Source: Ideonella sp.
Lineage (GTDB): Bacteria; Pseudomonadota; Gammaproteobacteria; Burkholderiales; Burkholderiaceae_C
Direction of reading: 5' to 3'
Assembly: GCA_015075545.1 (NCBI GenBank)
Contig: JABTUC010000008.1
Span: 33,783-97,782, forward strand
Length of the DNA stretch: 64,000 nt
The position numbers were made by a program, and so were the translations under genes. Shown in pieces: positions 8,847 to 16,834 of the stretch; positions within the stretch are counted from its first letter, which is position 1; every line of letters starts with the position of its first letter. A model generated the notes under the pieces. That model was not told where the DNA came from. It did not search any database and saw only the letters and a list, made by a program, of their open reading frames with translations.

Positions 8847-9773
8847 TCAGAGCGACGATGGCGGCACGCCGAAGCGCTTGCGGAAAGCGCGGCTGAAGTG
8901 CGCCGGGCTCTCGAAGCCCCAGCCGATCGCGATGTCGGCGATGCGACGCGCGCCGCGCGCAGCGATCTCGCGCCGGCACGCCTCGAGGCGCTGCTCGCGC
9001 ACCCAACCCATCACGCCATGCTCTCGCCCGGCGTACAGCTTGTGCACGTAGCGCGCCGACAGACCGAGATCGGCCGCGAGCTGCGCGATGCACAGATCGC
9101 GATCTCGCAGGTGTGCGCGCAGCCAGCTCTCGATGCGACGGCGGTGGAAATCGGCGAGGCGACCCTGCCCGGCGGTGTCGCCGGCGGGCTGCGCAGGTGC
9201 GCGACGCAGGCCCTCGACCAGGTGCAGCGCCGTCGCACCGAGGCGATCGCGGTCGCTTGCCCCGAGCTGCCGATGATGGGCGACCACGAAGCGCAGCAGC
9301 CCCGCCACCGCCGACGCCGGCGCCGACTCCGCCGGGATGCGATTCAGCAGATGCTGAGCCCAATCGGGCAGACAGGCATCCAGTTCGTGCCGAGGCACGT
9401 TGAACAGGACCTGGGCGAACGACGTGACCCGGTCGACGACGATGTCGCGGTCCGGCGGCACGATGCAGGCATCGCCGGGCGCAAGCTCGACCCGGCGGCC
9501 ACGATCGGCGAAGATCGACACGCCGCGGGTCTGGAACACGAGCGACACCCAGCCCGCACGGCTGGGCCCGCGACGCAAGGTGCGATACGCCCGGCCTTCG
9601 ATCGCAACCAGCTCGGTCACCCCGCAGGCCAGCACCCGCATTGCGGCGTCGAAGTCGGGCTCCAGCGGCTCGATGCGGCATTCGGCGGCGAGTGCCGTGC
9701 GCATGGCCTCGCGCCAGTACTCCACGCGTTCGCCACGGTCCACCCGTTGTGTCGCAAGACAGAGTTCGGACAT
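8847..9773 (-). CDS. AraC-family transcriptional regulator (AraC_binding_2 type)
   Basis: 308 residues. The N-terminal part (to about 190) resembles the cupin-like ligand domain of FeaR-type regulators, with the blocks VSLVFQTRG and PGDACIVPPD. The C-terminal 100 residues carry the double helix-turn-helix, with DLCIAQLAADLGLSARYVHKL as first helix pair and IADIAIGWGFESPAHFSRAF as second. The ligand is unknown. It lies 146 bases upstream of, and on the same strand as, the decahaem cytochrome operon, so it is a candidate local regulator, though the family often acts on divergent genes. Confidence 0.85.
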   Translation of the reverse strand: MSELCLATQRVDRGERVEYWREAMRTALAAECRIEPLEPDFDAAMRVLACGVTELVAIEGRAYRTLRRGPSRAGWVSLVFQTRGVSIFADRGRRVELAPGDACIVPPDRDIVVDRVTSFAQVLFNVPRHELDACLPDWAQHLLNRIPAESAPASAVAGLLRFVVAHHRQLGASDRDRLGATALHLVEGLRRAPAQPAGDTAGQGRLADFHRRRIESWLRAHLRDRDLCIAQLAADLGLSARYVHKLYAGREHGVMGWVREQRLEACRREIAARGARRIADIAIGWGFESPAHFSRAFRKRFGVPPSSL

Positions 9774-10122
9774 GCGCCGCCGCCTCTCCCTCGAAGACGA
9801 CTCCCCCGGGTCACTGTGGGCCGTTCTCGATCGGCCGGCCTTGCTTCAGTTCAAGTTCAGCCTGTCGGCAGGGCCGCCGCTGCCGGTGCTCACGGTGCAC
9901 GCCGTCGGCGACCCGACGGCGTTCGTCGAGTTGGAGTCCGCGTTTCGCCGGCGCGCGCTGCCGCTTCCTGCCGCAATACCAGCCGGCACCGCTGGCGTCG
10001 CGCGTGCCGCCGCGCTGACGGCGGCGCTGCAGCGAGGGATCAGCGACGCTCAGGCCCGGCGCGGGAGCCGGCGGCGCCCCAGGGCCTGGCGAGCGAGCCG
10101 TGCGCGCTCGGCGACCCGCATC
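9774..10122. other. Intergenic stretch without a convincing gene
   Basis: About 350 bases between the start of the AraC gene and the end of the MaoC-like gene. A plus-strand frame is open through it but shows no recognisable protein and runs on antisense to the MaoC-like gene. The right half holds one copy of a direct repeat described separately. Confidence 0.5.
9982..10060. repeat. Imperfect direct repeat, copy 1 (partner at 10594-10668)
   Basis: The segment starting GCCGGCACCGCTGGCGTCGC matches 10594-10668 closely, by eye roughly 85-90 % with one 4-base gap. Both end in the same GACGCTCAGGCCCGGC. The two copies bracket the MaoC-like gene. They look like members of a dispersed intergenic repeat family. 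Confidence 0.7.
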
Positions 10123-10581
10123 TCACGCCGTGGGACGACGCAGGAAGAACTGCGTACCGATCATCGTCACCGGAATCTCGTCGCGTTGATTGAGCAGTTC
10201 CCAGCGCCAGCGCACGATGCCGCGCTCGGGCCTGCTCGCCGAGGCGCGCGATTCGAGGACGCTGGCACGATAGCGCAGCGCGTCGCCCGCACGGACGGGG
10301 AGAGCCATGCGCCAATCCTCGATGCCAGGCGCACCGATGCACGAAGACTCGTTGAGATACGCGTCGCACATCATGCGCATCAGCATGCAGCCGCTGTGCC
10401 ATCCCGACGCGATCAGACCGCCGTAGGGGGTTTCCTTGGCCGCCACCGGGTCGACGTGATAGCGCTGCGGATCCCACTGCCGGGCGAAGTCCACGATCTC
10501 GTCGTGCGCGATCGTGCGCGGGCCGTGCTCGAACACCCGGCCTGCCGGGAAATCCTCCCAGTAGTAGCGGAAGCGGGTCAT
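10123..10581 (-). CDS. MaoC-like hot-dog dehydratase family protein
   Basis: 152 residues in the R-hydratase/MaoC hot-dog fold: YWEDFPAG near the N-terminus, FARQWDPQRYHVDP followed by GGLIASGWHSGCMLMR. That pattern of Asp and His (D..P.H.D, G.I.SG.H) is the typical hydratase active-site block. Such enzymes hydrate enoyl-CoA thioesters, but many members have unknown substrates. A strong AGGAGGAAGGAA ribosome binding site precedes the ATG. The flanking direct repeats suggest this gene is a unit on its own rather than part of the downstream sulfur genes. Confidence 0.85.
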   Translation of the reverse strand: MTRFRYYWEDFPAGRVFEHGPRTIAHDEIVDFARQWDPQRYHVDPVAAKETPYGGLIASGWHSGCMLMRMMCDAYLNESSCIGAPGIEDWRMALPVRAGDALRYRASVLESRASASRPERGIVRWRWELLNQRDEIPVTMIGTQFFLRRPTA

Positions 10582-10593
10582 TTCCTTCCTCCT

Positions 10594-10668
10594 GCCGGCG
10601 CCGCTGGCGTCGCGCGTGGTGCCGCGCTGGCGGCGGCGCGGCAGCGGAAGCCGACGCTCAGGCCCGGC
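10594..10668. repeat. Imperfect direct repeat, copy 2 (partner at 9982-10060)
   Basis: Second copy of the repeat described at 9982. It overlaps the last codons and stop of the DUF302 gene (10658) and reaches to 13 bases before the MaoC-like start codon. Confidence 0.7.
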
Positions 10669-11068
10669 TCGGCGATGTCCCACCGAGTGCGCTGCAAGCA
10701 CGCCTCAGCCGCGACTCGGCCTCGTCGGCAACCACCTTGACCTCGGGCTTGCCGACCAGGCCGACCATGGTCTGCGGATCGAGAAAGCCGACCACGACGC
10801 GGCCGGGCGCCTCCTCGCGAACGATCACGTTGCACGGCAGCAGCAGGCCGATGTCGGGCTCGCTCTGTAGCGCCTGATGGGCCAGCGGCGGGTTGCACGC
10901 GCCGAGGATGCGATACGGCGGCCTGTCGGCCCCGAGCTTCTCCTTCATCGCGCGCTGGACGTCGATGTCGCTCAGCACGCCGAAGCCCTCGGCCTTGAGC
11001 GCCGCCGTCGTCTTCTCGATCGCCTCGTCGAACGACAGGCCGTTGAGCGTGGTGGTGAATCCGTACAT
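10658..11068 (-). CDS. DUF302 family protein
   Basis: 136 residues matching the DUF302 pattern: an N-terminal beta-alpha-beta with FDEAIEKTTAALKAEGFGVLSDID, then ILGACNPPLAHQALQSEPDIGLLLPCNVIV, followed by VVVGFLDPQTM. Two Cys (in GACNPP and LLPCNV) are conserved in many members of this family. Biochemical function is not established. The family is frequent in sulfur-oxidising and metal-stressed bacteria and here sits just downstream of a DsrE2-TusA pair on the same strand, so a sulfur-related role is plausible but inferred. The C-terminal tail runs into a dispersed repeat. Confidence 0.85.
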   Translation of the reverse strand: MYGFTTTLNGLSFDEAIEKTTAALKAEGFGVLSDIDVQRAMKEKLGADRPPYRILGACNPPLAHQALQSEPDIGLLLPCNVIVREEAPGRVVVGFLDPQTMVGLVGKPEVKVVADEAESRLRRACSALGGTSPSRA

Positions 11069-11293
11069 GGAAGACCTCGCGAAATCCGTAGCGACCGCTT
11101 GTGCGCGGCCGGTCAGCGGCCTCGCGACTCGCGGGCGCCGCAGCGCCAGTGTCGCGCGCCTCGGCCGATCACGCAGCGTCGACGAGAAGTCACCGCACCT
11201 CGAGGGCGGGCAAGCGGCGCGCCGTCGGCGCTCCGCCTCGATGCGCCCGACACGCTGCCGGCACGCGGGCCGCGAACCGAAGCCGACCCGGCA

Positions 11294-11764
11294 TCAGATG
11301 AACAGGCAGACGTCGGTGTCGCCCGCGAACGCCAGGAAGGTGGCCGCGCCGCCGAAGTCGATGCCGTCGATGAAGTCTTCCTTCTTGAACTCGAACAGGT
11401 CGACGGTCATCTGGCAGGCGATGAACTTGACGCCGGCCTCGAGGCACAGCTCGCGCAGCTCGGTCAGCGAGGCGACGCCCTTCTTCTTCATCTTGTCCTT
11501 CATCATCATCGTGGCCATCGACTCCATGCCAGGCAGGATCGACACCACCACCGGCATCGGCACCGGCATCGGCATCGCCGGGTTGGCCAGCGGGCTGATC
11601 TTGATGCCGCTCAGGTCCTTGCGCAGCAACTGCAGGCCGTAGAAGGTGAAGAACACCTGCACGTCCCAGCCCATCGCGGCGGCCGTCGACGACAGGATCA
11701 GCGGTGGGTACGCCATGTCGAGCGCGCCCTTGGTGGCGATGATCGCCATCTTCTTTGCAGCCAT
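11294..11764 (-). CDS. dsrE2: DsrE2-family sulfur-carrier protein (DsrE/F/H-like)
   Basis: 156 residues of the DsrE2/YrkE type: KKMAIIATKGALDMAYPPLILSSTAAAMG at the start, a flexible methionine/proline-rich middle (PMPVPMPVVVSILPGME), then MMKDKMKKKGVASLTELRELCLEAGVKFIACQMTVDLF with a candidate active Cys in ACQM. Family proteins form membrane-associated or soluble persulfide carriers working with TusA. The tusA gene lies 31 bases upstream on the same strand. A GGAGGAG ribosome binding site precedes the ATG. Likely role: relaying sulfane sulfur toward the oxidation machinery. Confidence 0.88.
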   Translation of the reverse strand: MAAKKMAIIATKGALDMAYPPLILSSTAAAMGWDVQVFFTFYGLQLLRKDLSGIKISPLANPAMPMPVPMPVVVSILPGMESMATMMMKDKMKKKGVASLTELRELCLEAGVKFIACQMTVDLFEFKKEDFIDGIDFGGAATFLAFAGDTDVCLFI

Positions 11765-11795
11765 GGTTTCTCCTCCAGTCTGGCGCAGCAGGCTC

Positions 11796-12023
11796 TCAGG
11801 CCTTGCGGATCATGAACACGTACTTCTTGTTCTCGGTGGTCGACGACAGCAGCGTATGGCCGGTCTGCTCGGTGAACGCCTGCATGTCGCCCACCGAACC
11901 GGGGTCGGTGGCGACAACGCGCAGCACCTGGCCCGAGGCCATGTCGGCCAGCGCCTTCTTGGTCTTGACGACCGGCAGCGGGCACGACAGACCCGATGCA
12001 TCGAACTCCTTGTCATAGCTCAT
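11796..12023 (-). CDS. tusA: TusA-family sulfurtransferase (sulfur carrier)
   Basis: 75 residues with the hallmark CPxP motif (Cys14 in GLSCPLPVVKTKKAL) at the start of helix 1 and the usual two-layer beta-alpha fold. TusA accepts sulfane sulfur as a cysteine persulfide and hands it to DsrE-type proteins, DsrEFH and DsrC. It is the first gene of a tusA-dsrE2 pair. A GGAG ribosome binding site lies 7 bases before the ATG. A second TusA gene is at 23974, with a different CPGP version. Confidence 0.92.
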   Translation of the reverse strand: MSYDKEFDASGLSCPLPVVKTKKALADMASGQVLRVVATDPGSVGDMQAFTEQTGHTLLSSTTENKKYVFMIRKA

Positions 12024-12127
12024 CTGTGTTCTCCGTCGGCCTGCGCGGCCGCTGGGTGCAGGCGGCGCGCCGCCGATTACGGGGTAGCCCTGCGGGGGCG
12101 TCTACTACCGCTAAGGATGATGCACGG

Positions 12128-12143
12128 TAGCCCATGTGGGTAG
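12128..12143. promoter_or_regulatory. Palindromic element upstream of tusA-dsrE2
   Basis: TAGCCCATGTGGGTAG (CCC-N4-GGG with TA flanks) lies in the 165-base gap between the FadL-type gene and tusA, in the region expected to hold the tusA promoter. Comparable CCC-N4/5-GGG elements occur in front of dsrA and of the module at 23.5 kb. In DNA this GC-rich such matches arise often by chance. Confidence 0.3.
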
Positions 12144-12188
12144 TGCGCAAGCGGCGCGCCGCGCGCGAGGCGTCGCACGGCGCTCGCA

Positions 12189-13484
12189 TCAGAACTTGTG
12201 GCCCCATGCCATGCCGATCTGCGACTGGCGCATGCGGATGGTCTCGTTGCCGCCCGCGCCGGCGCCGAGCACCGCGTTGAAGAGCGAACTGCCGGTCACG
12301 CTCTGCCGCGGCGCAAACATCAGCGCGCCGGTCAGTTCGTTGTCCTTGCTCAGGGCGACGGTGAAGCCCGCGGTGTAGTGGTCCTTCATCACCCCGGGCG
12401 CCAGGATGTTGAAGCTTACGTCGGCCGGCTCGATCGGGTTGCCGCCGCGGTTGTAGCCGACGCGCACGGTCCAGGCGTCGCTGGCGCGCCAGGCGACGCC
12501 GACCTTGAAGACGTCGATGTTCTTCCAGCCGAACCCCGGGCCGTTGGCGGCGCCCAGCGGCGCAGCCGCCGAACTCGGGTTGCCGACCGACGGCACGCCG
12601 GCGTACTTGATGCGGCCGTAGTCGATCGCCACGGTCCATGCCGGGTTCGGCGTGATGGCCACGCCGACGCTGTAGTGCTCGGGGATGTCGAAGTCGCCGG
12701 CGCCCGCGAACAGGCCCTTGTACTTGTCGAAGCGGCTCATGTTCATCTTCGGCGCGTAGGCCGCGCCGATCGCGAACTGCTCGCTCAGGCGACCCTGGTA
12801 CCCCAGGCGCACGCCGACGCCGGTGGAGGAGTCGTAGCCGTTGTCGGTGACGCTGCCCGGCGCGCCGGTGAACGGCGGGAAGCCCGGTGCATTGTCGAAC
12901 GCCTGCAGGCCGCGCATCTTGAAGCGCTGGTAGCCCAGCAGCAGCGCCAGACCGACGGCATGCTGCTCGTTGATCTTGTAGGCCAGCGTCGGCGCGACGA
13001 CCAACTGCGACAGGTCGACCCCGAGCGTACCGCTGCCGCACAGCATGTTGGCCGGCCCGGCACCGCAGTTGAAATTGCCCTGCGGGTACGAGGTGTTCAT
13101 GCCGCCATTGCCGTACACGGTGAGGCCCAGCGACAGGTTGCTGCCCAGCATGCGGTTGTAGCCGAACTCCGGCACCAGGAACACGTTGCTGTCGCTCTCG
13201 ACCTTGCCGTTGAGCGTGGGGAAGCCCGCGCCGCTGCGCTCGGCGTCGCGCTGCGGCATGAACAGGTCGGCGCCGACGTCGATGCGCGAGCCGACGAACA
13301 CCATCGACGCCGGGTTGGTGGCGCCGCCCAGGCTGTCTTGCGCCATCGCGGTCGATGCGCCGCCCATGCCCTTGGCTTTCATGCCGTAGCCGTGCGGAAA
13401 GTAGCCGTTGGTCGCCAGCGCCGAGCCGGCCACGCAGGCCGCGGCCAGCGGCAGCAAGCGAAGAAGCGATCTCGAGCGTGTCAT
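12189..13484 (-). CDS. FadL/OmpP1-family outer-membrane transport protein
   Basis: 431 residues. The signal peptide ends SALA-TNGYF, and the mature N-terminus TNGYFPHGYGMKAKGMGGAS, rich in Gly and with the NPASM block, is the FadL hatch signature. Beta-strands follow through to the terminal F. FadL proteins carry long-chain fatty acids or other hydrophobic compounds across the outer membrane. An AAGGAG ribosome binding site precedes the ATG. It lies upstream of tusA-dsrE2; a role in taking up hydrophobic sulfur is an attractive but unproven guess. Confidence 0.9.
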   Translation of the reverse strand: MTRSRSLLRLLPLAAACVAGSALATNGYFPHGYGMKAKGMGGASTAMAQDSLGGATNPASMVFVGSRIDVGADLFMPQRDAERSGAGFPTLNGKVESDSNVFLVPEFGYNRMLGSNLSLGLTVYGNGGMNTSYPQGNFNCGAGPANMLCGSGTLGVDLSQLVVAPTLAYKINEQHAVGLALLLGYQRFKMRGLQAFDNAPGFPPFTGAPGSVTDNGYDSSTGVGVRLGYQGRLSEQFAIGAAYAPKMNMSRFDKYKGLFAGAGDFDIPEHYSVGVAITPNPAWTVAIDYGRIKYAGVPSVGNPSSAAAPLGAANGPGFGWKNIDVFKVGVAWRASDAWTVRVGYNRGGNPIEPADVSFNILAPGVMKDHYTAGFTVALSKDNELTGALMFAPRQSVTGSSLFNAVLGAGAGGNETIRMRQSQIGMAWGHKF

Positions 13485-13554
13485 CGTCTGTCTCCTTGAT
13501 CAGGCGTTTGGTTGCCGGTCGATCCGGTGGTGGTGGTGGATGCGCGCCGGCCGC

Positions 13555-14181
13555 TCACCAGCGCGCGAGAACGCGCCCGTTGGCGATGCTGCTCTCCCAC
13601 TGGGTGAGCGGGCGGTCGCCGCGGGCGATGCAGCGGCCGCTGCGCACGTCGAACACCCACTGGTGCTTGGGGCAGGTGAGCGTCGTGCCTTGCAGCGCGA
13701 GTTGCGTGATGTCGGTGCCTTGATGCGGGCAGCGGCTGTCGAACACCTTCCAGCCGTCGTCGCCGTGGTGAACGAACAGGCCGCGGCCGTCGCAATCGAC
13801 GCGCGCGATGCCGCCGGGCGCCAGGTCGGCCTCGGCCATCACGTCGTGCCACGCACCCTCGGCGCCGAGCGCAGCGGGTTGGAACTGCGGCAGATCCATC
13901 GCCAGGATGATGTCCACCGCCCACACGATCTTGGCCAGCCCGAGCGCCGGAAACGCCATCAGCAGCGCATCGAGGATCTCGGCGGCGCTGCAGCCTTCGT
14001 GCAGCGCACGGCCGAGATACTGGCGAAAGCCGCGCTCGGTGCGCGAATGCACCTTGGTGATCAGCGAGATCAGCGCGCGCGTCTTCGGGTCGAGGTGCTT
14101 GCCGCTGTCCTTCAGGAACGCGAAGTAGTGGCCCATCGCCTCGGGGCGGGCCTTGACGAGGAAGCTCAGGGCATCGCTCAT
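13555..14181 (-). CDS. Carboxymuconolactone decarboxylase-like / Rieske [2Fe-2S] fusion
   Basis: 208 residues in two parts. Residues 1-115 resemble the all-helical AhpD/CMD fold (MGHYFAFLKDSG, LDPKTRALISLITKVHSRTERG, then EGCSAAEILDALLMAFPALG). Residues 120-208 form a Rieske domain with CPHQGTDI and CPKHQWVFD, the two Cys-His pairs that bind a [2Fe-2S] cluster. The combination is uncommon. The CMD half lacks the CxxC redox pair of AhpD. A possible role is a soluble electron-transfer or detoxification protein; nothing more specific can be said. A GGGAGCG ribosome binding site precedes the start. The next genes upstream are the TauE/SafE exporter and its small membrane partner. Confidence 0.82.
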   Translation of the reverse strand: MSDALSFLVKARPEAMGHYFAFLKDSGKHLDPKTRALISLITKVHSRTERGFRQYLGRALHEGCSAAEILDALLMAFPALGLAKIVWAVDIILAMDLPQFQPAALGAEGAWHDVMAEADLAPGGIARVDCDGRGLFVHHGDDGWKVFDSRCPHQGTDITQLALQGTTLTCPKHQWVFDVRSGRCIARGDRPLTQWESSIANGRVLARW

Positions 14182-14218
14182 GGTCGTTCGCTCCCGGCAC
14201 CGATGACGCGCCGCGCCT

Positions 14219-14641
14219 TCAGTGTGCTGCTGCCAGCCCCGAGGCGGCCAGCACGATGACCGCCACCTCGGCCAGGCACACCGCGGCGAACGCACGCTCG
14301 CCGCGCGCCAGGTAGATCGGCAGCAGCGCGAGCAGGCACCACGCCGAGGTGCCGGCCAGGATCGCGATGCCCAGCAGGCCGGCGATGTCGCCGCGGTGCA
14401 GCAGCGCTACCCAGCCCCAGCCGGCGGGCGACTCGCTCAGCTCGAGAAAACGTCCCACCGGGTGCACCCACAGCTCGGGCAGGCGCGACACCGGCACGTG
14501 CGACTCGGCCAGGCCGAACACATAGGCCGCGAAGGCGAGCAGCAGCACCGTCATGCCAACGCGCGTGCTCCACTCGAGCCAGCGCGCGTAGCGCAACTGC
14601 TCGGGCGGCTGCATCGACGCTGACGGCTCGTTCACGGCCAT
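14219..14641 (-). CDS. Small membrane protein paired with a TauE/SafE exporter
   Basis: 140 residues with about three hydrophobic segments (VGMTVLLLAFAAYVFGLA; GDIAGLLGIAILAGTSAWCLLALLPIYLA; FAAVCLAEVAVIVLAASGLA). The ATG at 14641 overlaps the end of the exporter gene by 10 bases. Small DUF1634-type partners are often encoded next to TauE/SafE proteins and this layout fits, but similarity to that family is not certain by eye. Probable accessory subunit of the exporter. Confidence 0.7.
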   Translation of the reverse strand: MAVNEPSASMQPPEQLRYARWLEWSTRVGMTVLLLAFAAYVFGLAESHVPVSRLPELWVHPVGRFLELSESPAGWGWVALLHRGDIAGLLGIAILAGTSAWCLLALLPIYLARGERAFAAVCLAEVAVIVLAASGLAAAH

Positions 14642-15567
14642 ACGCCGGTGCCCTTGAGCAATGCGCGCACGCCGGCGAACACCAGCACGGCGATGACCAG
14701 GCGCCGCACCGTCGCCGCGGCAAAGGTGTGCAGCAGGCGCGCGCCGATGCGCGCGCCGAGCATCATGCCGATCACCGACGGCACGGCGATCATCGGCAGC
14801 ACCGCGCCCTGGTTCAGGTAGACCCACGCCGCCGACGAATCCACCAGCGACAGCACCACGCCCGAGGTGCCGGCGGCAACCTTGAGCGGCGCGCCCATCA
14901 GCAGGTTCAGCGCCGGCACGTTGGCCCAGCCGGCGCCGAGCCCGAACATGCCGGCCAGCACGCCGATGGCGGTGAAGCACAGCAGCCCGGCGGGCGTGCG
15001 GTGCACCCGCCAGGCGTGCACGCGCTGCGTCGCGCCGTCGACGAACACACCGTTGAGCGCCAGCGCCTGCGAGAGCCGGCCGGGCCGCTCGACGAGCGGG
15101 AACTCCGACCGCCTGGAGACGAACATCAGCGCCACGATGCCCAGCACCACGATGCCCAGCAGCACCTGCACGAGGTGTGCCGGCATCGCCAGACCGGCCA
15201 GTGCGCCGACGATCGACGAGGCCGATGCCAGCACCGCCAGCGGCAGCGCCAGGCGCAGGCTGCCCAGCCCGCTGCGCAGCAGCATCGGCCCGGCCGCCAG
15301 CGCGCTGGCCAGCGCCACCAGCAGCCCGGCACCGCGAACGAAATCGAGGTGGAACGGAAAGAAGCCGCCGACGATCGGCACGAACAGCGTGCCGCCGCCG
15401 ATGCCCGCGGGGACGGCGACGATGCCGATGACGAAGCAGATCGCGCACAGGCCGAGCGGCCACACCCACCACGGCGCCGCGCTCGCACCCGCCGGGCCCG
15501 CGGCGTGCGCCGACGCCGACGACAGCACCAGGGCCGAGATCACGAGGGCGGCGGCGCGGCGGTGCAT
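14632..15567 (-). CDS. TauE/SafE-family sulfite/organosulfonate exporter
   Basis: 311 residues with a signal-like N-terminus and eight or so membrane segments. The family's two glycine-rich repeats are present: GIGGGTLFVPIVGGF near the N-terminus and GLGAGWANVPALNLLMGAPLKVAAGTSG in the second half. Members export sulfite, sulfoacetate or similar anions, or import sulfur compounds. With a sulfite-producing Dsr pathway in the same window, sulfite export is a reasonable inference. A second exporter lies at 61.5 kb. Confidence 0.88.
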   Translation of the reverse strand: MHRRAAALVISALVLSSASAHAAGPAGASAAPWWVWPLGLCAICFVIGIVAVPAGIGGGTLFVPIVGGFFPFHLDFVRGAGLLVALASALAAGPMLLRSGLGSLRLALPLAVLASASSIVGALAGLAMPAHLVQVLLGIVVLGIVALMFVSRRSEFPLVERPGRLSQALALNGVFVDGATQRVHAWRVHRTPAGLLCFTAIGVLAGMFGLGAGWANVPALNLLMGAPLKVAAGTSGVVLSLVDSSAAWVYLNQGAVLPMIAVPSVIGMMLGARIGARLLHTFAAATVRRLVIAVLVFAGVRALLKGTGVWP

Positions 15568-15693
15568 GGGCTATCGGGCCGCGCCCGGCCGGCACCGCGC
15601 CTTATGGCTGACCGGAATTTCGATATGAAAAGGCAGTCGTGGCGCCGGTGCGGACCGCTGGCGAGAATCGCGCTGCGACGCCGCGCCACCGCC

Positions 15694-16083
15694 ATGGAAC
15701 ACCTTCACCCCACGCAGGCCAGCGACGCCCTGCAGGCCAACCCCCACATCCTGCTGATCGACTGCCGCACCGAGGTCGAGCACTACTATGTCGGCCACCC
15801 GGTCAACGCCGTCAACATCGAGTGGCATACCGGGCCCGATTTCGAGGTCAACCCGCAGTTCGCCGAGCAGGTGCTGCGGCTGGCCGGCCGCAAGGACCGC
15901 CCGCTGATCCTGATCTGCCGCAGCGGCAAGCGCTCGGTCGACGCCGCGCTCGAGCTGGAGAAGCACGGGTTCTCCAACGTCGCCAACGTGCTCGAAGGCT
16001 TCGAGGGCGACCTCGACGCCCATCACCACCGCGGCAAGCTCGGCGGCTGGCGCAAGCACGGCCTGCCCTGGCGGCAGATGTAG
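15694..16083 (+). CDS. Rhodanese-domain sulfurtransferase
   Basis: 129 residues forming one rhodanese domain: LLIDCRTEVEHYYVGHPVNAVNIE at the N-terminal side and an active-site loop CRSGKRS with the persulfide-carrying Cys. Single-domain rhodaneses move sulfane sulfur from donors such as thiosulfate, GSSH or SQR products to TusA or other acceptors. The start at 15694 is the ATG closest to the domain. The gene is divergent from the exporter and convergent with the apr-associated small gene that ends at 16095. Confidence 0.9.
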   Translation: MEHLHPTQASDALQANPHILLIDCRTEVEHYYVGHPVNAVNIEWHTGPDFEVNPQFAEQVLRLAGRKDRPLILICRSGKRSVDAALELEKHGFSNVANVLEGFEGDLDAHHHRGKLGGWRKHGLPWRQM

Positions 16084-16094
16084 CGACGGCACGG

Positions 16095-16256
16095 CTACGG
16101 CTTCTTCGGCGTCTGGTATCGGGCTTCCTTCTGGAACGGCTTCCAGACGGTTTCGAAGCCGACGAAGCCCTTTTCGTTGGGCGCCATCTGCCGCGTGGTC
16201 ACGAAGCGCGTGACGCCGTCGGGTGTCTTGGCGGGGGCTGGTTTCGGTTCGCTCAT
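16095..16256 (-). CDS. Small hypothetical protein at the end of the sat-apr cluster
   Basis: 53 residues, basic and proline-rich at both ends, with a central segment GVTRFVTTRQMAPNEKGFVGFETVWKPF. A good GAGGAG ribosome binding site precedes the ATG, and it follows the FKBP gene on the same strand after 53 bases, which supports it as real. No family is recognised. It may be a small cytoplasmic accessory protein of the apr operon. Confidence 0.6.
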   Translation of the reverse strand: MSEPKPAPAKTPDGVTRFVTTRQMAPNEKGFVGFETVWKPFQKEARYQTPKKP

Positions 16257-16309
16257 GAGTCTCCTCTCTTGAAGGTGAGCTTCGAGTCGTCCTCGTAACG
16301 CCGCGCCGC

Positions 16310-16831
16310 TCAGATCGGCCGCAGGCGCGACGGCGCGACATCGACGCCTGCAGGGGCAGTCGATCCGCCCACGGCCGTCTCTGCGGCGGTCGCCTCGCGC
16401 ACGCTCAGGACCTCGAGCGTGAAGACGACCACCCTGCCGGAGAGCGGGTTGTTGCCATCGACCGTCAGCCACTCGTCGTCGAGGTGCGTCACGAGGAAGC
16501 TGCGCGTCTGACCGCGATCGTTCTCCATCAGGATCGAGGTGCCGACCTGCCGGTACGCCTCGGGGACGTTCTCGATGTGGTCGGTGAAGACCAGCGATTC
16601 GTCCCTGGGGCCGAAGATCTGCCCGCCGTCGATCTCCACCTCGATCACGTCGCCGGCCGACCTGCCCTCGAGCTGCCGGTGCACCGAAGGGGCCAGGATC
16701 TCGTTGTGGCCGTGCACGTAGCCCAGCGGGAACTCGACCCGGGTGAGCACATGCCCCAGCTTCTTGTCGGTCACCTTGTAGGTCAGCTCGACGAACTTGC
16801 CGGCGCGGACGACTTCGTTCATGTCATCCAT
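16310..16831 (-). CDS. SlyD-like FKBP-type peptidyl-prolyl isomerase
   Basis: 173 residues. The N-terminal half matches FKBP/SlyD proteins: FVELTYKVTD, then PLGYVHGHNEILAPSVHRQLEGRSAGDVIEVEI, and the insert-in-flap domain around FGPRDESLVF. It ends with NNPLSGRVVVFTLEVLSVREAT. The C-terminal tail lacks the His/Cys-rich metal-binding extension of E. coli SlyD. Such proteins fold prolines and can assist metalloenzyme assembly. It starts 3 bases after the preceding gene in the apr run, so a helper role in maturation of AprBA is likely from context only. Confidence 0.85.
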   Translation of the reverse strand: MDDMNEVVRAGKFVELTYKVTDKKLGHVLTRVEFPLGYVHGHNEILAPSVHRQLEGRSAGDVIEVEIDGGQIFGPRDESLVFTDHIENVPEAYRQVGTSILMENDRGQTRSFLVTHLDDEWLTVDGNNPLSGRVVVFTLEVLSVREATAAETAVGGSTAPAGVDVAPSRLRPI

Positions 16832-16834
16832 CGC

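Noticed and set aside
9771-10740. Continuous plus-strand frame over the AraC-MaoC gap
   Set aside because: It runs antisense into the MaoC-like gene, has no ribosome binding site or family match, and is best explained by GC-rich shadow reading.
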